DNA from: Prolixibacteraceae bacterium
GTDB lineage: Bacteria; Bacteroidota; Bacteroidia; Bacteroidales; Prolixibacteraceae
Direction of reading: 5' to 3'
Assembly: GCA_003457135.1 (NCBI GenBank)
Contig: DMSQ01000080.1
Span: 18,065 to 82,064 of the forward strand
DNA length: 64,000 bases
Position 1 is the first letter of the stretch. Every line of letters starts with the position of its first letter. Shown here one piece after another: positions 62,140-64,000 of this stretch. A program made the position numbers and the translations under genes. The notes beneath the pieces were generated by a model that saw only the letters and a program-made list of their open reading frames with translations, had not been told where the DNA came from and ran no database searches.

Positions 62140-63762
62140 TCACCATTCAACAAACAATAACTCTTTTATCCAAGGTAGTTTTACAATGGAAATATTCCAG
62201 GGTAAATGATCCAGAAGCACATCCTGTGCCTTTCGTTCAACATGAAGTTTATATGGAAATTTCTGTAGTTCCAATTTACCGTCACGCTGTAAAAACATCT
62301 GGCGCAATCCATCGGGCGAGGTGTTTTTTAGTGCAGTCCAGTGTCCGATTACTGATTTTAGTAAATCGCTGCATTCTTTTTTTTCGGTATCGGAAAGCCT
62401 GATCTTTCTGCTTACCGGACTATTCAGCGGAACCCCGCAAAGGAACTTTTCAAAAGTCAGCAAGTATTCCATTTCCTGTTCCTGACCTGTAGCCAGATAA
62501 TGCAAAAGGTGAATGGACAGAGATGTTTTTTCAGGTAATAATCCGCTTTTTCCATCGGTACATTGAGTCTGGGAAAGGAAATTCCAGAAGAAGGGATGGA
62601 GCAGAATGAGTCCGGCATTCTGAATATAAACAGCTTTCAGATCAGTATTTTCATTTTGCTTATTTTCATTTATGGAATAGGTTTGTTCCGGTTCGGTGTT
62701 GTTATTATCGCTTACATCCGGAAGGCGACCGGCAGAAAGATTGTTTGTTGCTTCCGCAGTGTTACTGTAATTATTTTGCATTTCAATTTCGCCTGAAGCG
62801 CTGGCAACAGATTGTTTATATCCTGAAAGAGCATCTGTCTGGGTTTTGGAATTTGGGAGATTCTCTAAAAATGTGAACCCAGAAGTATCCAGATTGAATG
62901 CATTCAGGATTTCCAGAACTTGCCGGCTAATCTTTTTGGACAGAACCAGTGATCTTTGTCCGGAAAATAGTTCATCCTGAAGTTGCACTAACTTTTCTTG
63001 TGTAATCAGGTATTCAGGATTAATTAGCTTATGGATGATCAGTTCATACATCAGGTCTTTTAGCGCCTGATGGTGTCCGGATATTTTGAAATGAAGTTTT
63101 TCACGGCTAATGTTTGCTTCTATGCCCAACTGCAGAATAAATTGTTCGATGATTTGATTATCCAGTTGATGTATAAATCTTTTCAACACATTTCTGTTTG
63201 TCAGGAGTTGGTGTTTTAAGCTTTCCAGAAAATTTTCATCCCCTAGTTCAGAAATAAATAATCCGGATTCAATAAATTCAGTTAGTAATGAAGATGATCC
63301 GTACCAGGGCAATTGACCGGTTTCCAGAAAGTGGAGAAATATACTTTTCAGATTCGAGATCTGATCAACCGAAGTCATTTGATGATGTTCCGATATTTTG
63401 GAGTCATCTGCACCCATGCCGGAATTTTTTGTGCCGGCGATTAAATCCTGATATATCTTTTCCGATCGTTTAGAGCTTATCAGATTAACTGCTTCAATTT
63501 TTTCATGAAGATGTTCAATTATTTTTTCACCCGCTTCATCGAAATTATCTCCCGGTTTTATATCGATCTCGATATCAAGAGAATCAAATCTTTTAATTTC
63601 GTTTTGTACATCAATATTATCAAAAAAGAATTCAATTTTTGGTAAAAGGTTTTCGTTTAGAAAGCTGTTCACATTTGCCTTTATGGCATATGCCTGTGGC
63701 TCATTGCTGGTGTTTATTTCCAGATTGACCTGATGCAAAATATGTTGGTCATTTTTTTTCAT
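62140..63762 (-). CDS. contractile injection system tape-measure family protein
   Basis: 540 aa. The N-terminus (KKNDQHILHQVNLEINTSN) and the following LLPKIEFFFDNIDVQ with IKRFDSLDIEIDI match the family annotated as contractile injection system tape measure protein (CIS_TMP). The C-terminus AGLILLHPFFWNFLSQTQC and YLLTFEKFLCGVPLNS is the other conserved part. In eCIS the protein sets particle length or organises baseplate cargo. The middle is helical with a Ser/Asn-rich linker near 310-360. Other structural genes (sheath, tube, baseplate) are not in the window and should lie beyond 64000. Confidence 0.82.
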   Translation of the reverse strand: MKKNDQHILHQVNLEINTSNEPQAYAIKANVNSFLNENLLPKIEFFFDNIDVQNEIKRFDSLDIEIDIKPGDNFDEAGEKIIEHLHEKIEAVNLISSKRSEKIYQDLIAGTKNSGMGADDSKISEHHQMTSVDQISNLKSIFLHFLETGQLPWYGSSSLLTEFIESGLFISELGDENFLESLKHQLLTNRNVLKRFIHQLDNQIIEQFILQLGIEANISREKLHFKISGHHQALKDLMYELIIHKLINPEYLITQEKLVQLQDELFSGQRSLVLSKKISRQVLEILNAFNLDTSGFTFLENLPNSKTQTDALSGYKQSVASASGEIEMQNNYSNTAEATNNLSAGRLPDVSDNNNTEPEQTYSINENKQNENTDLKAVYIQNAGLILLHPFFWNFLSQTQCTDGKSGLLPEKTSLSIHLLHYLATGQEQEMEYLLTFEKFLCGVPLNSPVSRKIRLSDTEKKECSDLLKSVIGHWTALKNTSPDGLRQMFLQRDGKLELQKFPYKLHVERKAQDVLLDHLPWNISIVKLPWIKELLFVEW

Positions 63763-63852
63763 TTTTTGTGATAAAAAATCCTTCTTAAAATAGGTTTCAC
63801 ATGAAAATAGTTGTATTTTTATCTCTCCTTTTAGTAGGTAACTGGGTAATGT

Positions 63853-64000
63853 TTATCGGTTCTTTGCAGTATGGTTTGGTTTGGTCATCGTTATTATTTC
63901 GTTGCTCTTTCTCTTTTCATGCAGTTTGGTTCTGGTTTTCGGCCCCATGGGAGTCTCATTCGAGCTAGCATTTTGTCGACTGAGACTCCTTTCTTTTTTA
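63853..64000 (-). CDS. possible C-terminal end of an off-window ORF (polar, basic)
   Basis: The minus-strand frame is open from the window edge to a TAA at 63853 and reads a polar, basic peptide with GPKTRTKLHEKRKSN near its middle. It overlaps a GGAGTCTCA/TGAGACTCC hairpin, which argues against coding. If real, it would be the 3' end of the gene upstream of the tape-measure gene, 90 bp away. I do not recognise it. Confidence 0.2.
   Translation of the reverse strand, partial: KKERSLSRQNASSNETPMGPKTRTKLHEKRKSNEIITMTKPNHTAKNR
63950..63989. terminator. hairpin GGAGTCTCA/TGAGACTCC with trailing T-run
   Basis: Perfect 9-bp arms at 63950-63958 and 63981-63989 with a 22-base loop, followed on the plus strand by a T-rich run to the window end. 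It could end transcription from outside, or be another dispersed palindrome. The rest of 63763-64000 shows no convincing gene. Confidence 0.4.

Noticed and set aside
63801..63968. 55-codon plus-strand ORF after the tape-measure gene start
   Set aside because: Hydrophobic but without family resemblance; overlaps a hairpin and an opposing frame; likely promoter/leader region of the eCIS operon.

Overview
The window looks like a chromosome segment of a polysaccharide-degrading Bacteroidota, probably a Marinilabiliales/Prolixibacteraceae-type organism. This rests on two type IX secretion (T9SS) C-terminal sorting domains, a Bacteroidetes-type serine palmitoyltransferase, a histidine kinase with reg_prop and Y_Y_Y domains, many secreted or lipoprotein glycoside hydrolases, and REP-like palindromes typical of the phylum. 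There are no rRNA genes, tRNA genes or CRISPR arrays that I can see, and no SusC/SusD pair.

Region 1 (1-2.8 kb) is a scrap yard: a photolyase 3' remnant, an intact MNT/HEPN toxin-antitoxin pair, then a 5'-truncated repeat protein joined head-to-head to a 5'-truncated GH10 xylanase. Region 2 (2.9-8.1 kb, plus strand) holds a GntP permease, an exported sugar isomerase-like TIM barrel and two tandem GH53 endo-galactanase lipoproteins. Region 3 (8.1-12.6 kb) holds a nitroreductase, a T9SS-sorted glycerophosphodiesterase and a Tat amidohydrolase split by a frameshift in an A9 run.

Region 4 (12.9-27.5 kb, minus strand) is a long catabolic operon: CBM9-like protein, three Tat-exported Gfo/Idh/MocA oxidoreductases, an exported NagA-like deacetylase, an MFS transporter, a class III aminotransferase, a cytoplasmic Gfo/Idh/MocA protein, a GH50-like hydrolase and (after a gap) a GH92 mannosidase. 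The combination suggests redox-assisted sugar processing in the periplasm. Region 5 (27.7-36.1 kb) has a cytochrome c/PQQ-type sugar dehydrogenase, an SNF2 helicase, dodecin and a large sensor kinase. Region 6 (36.1-43.3 kb, minus) is a second carbohydrate group: GH2, parallel beta-helix protein, a decayed esterase, a SASA esterase and GH43.

Region 7 (43.4-54 kb) is an AT-rich accessory zone: RhuM, a large RecQ-like helicase of unknown type, an AIPR protein with a nuclease-like motif, and an ImmA/IrrE-DUF4411 toxin-antitoxin pair. These are interleaved with GH35-like and DUF5060 carbohydrate genes. Region 8 (56-58 kb) couples serine palmitoyltransferase to an SDR by a 4-bp overlap, a probable sphingolipid step pair. 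Region 9 (58.3-64 kb) is the end of an extracellular contractile injection system (eCIS) locus: tape-measure family protein, a DUF4157 protein with two separate HExxH zinc-protease motifs, a small unknown protein and the eCIS-type AAA+ ATPase.

Two dispersed palindromic repeat families run through the intergenic spaces: a 78-81 bp element with ACTGACGGGGTGA ends (four copies between 5.6 and 15.4 kb), and a compound CCGTCA/GGGCTTTAGCCC element (three copies at 4.4, 29.2 and 41.8 kb).
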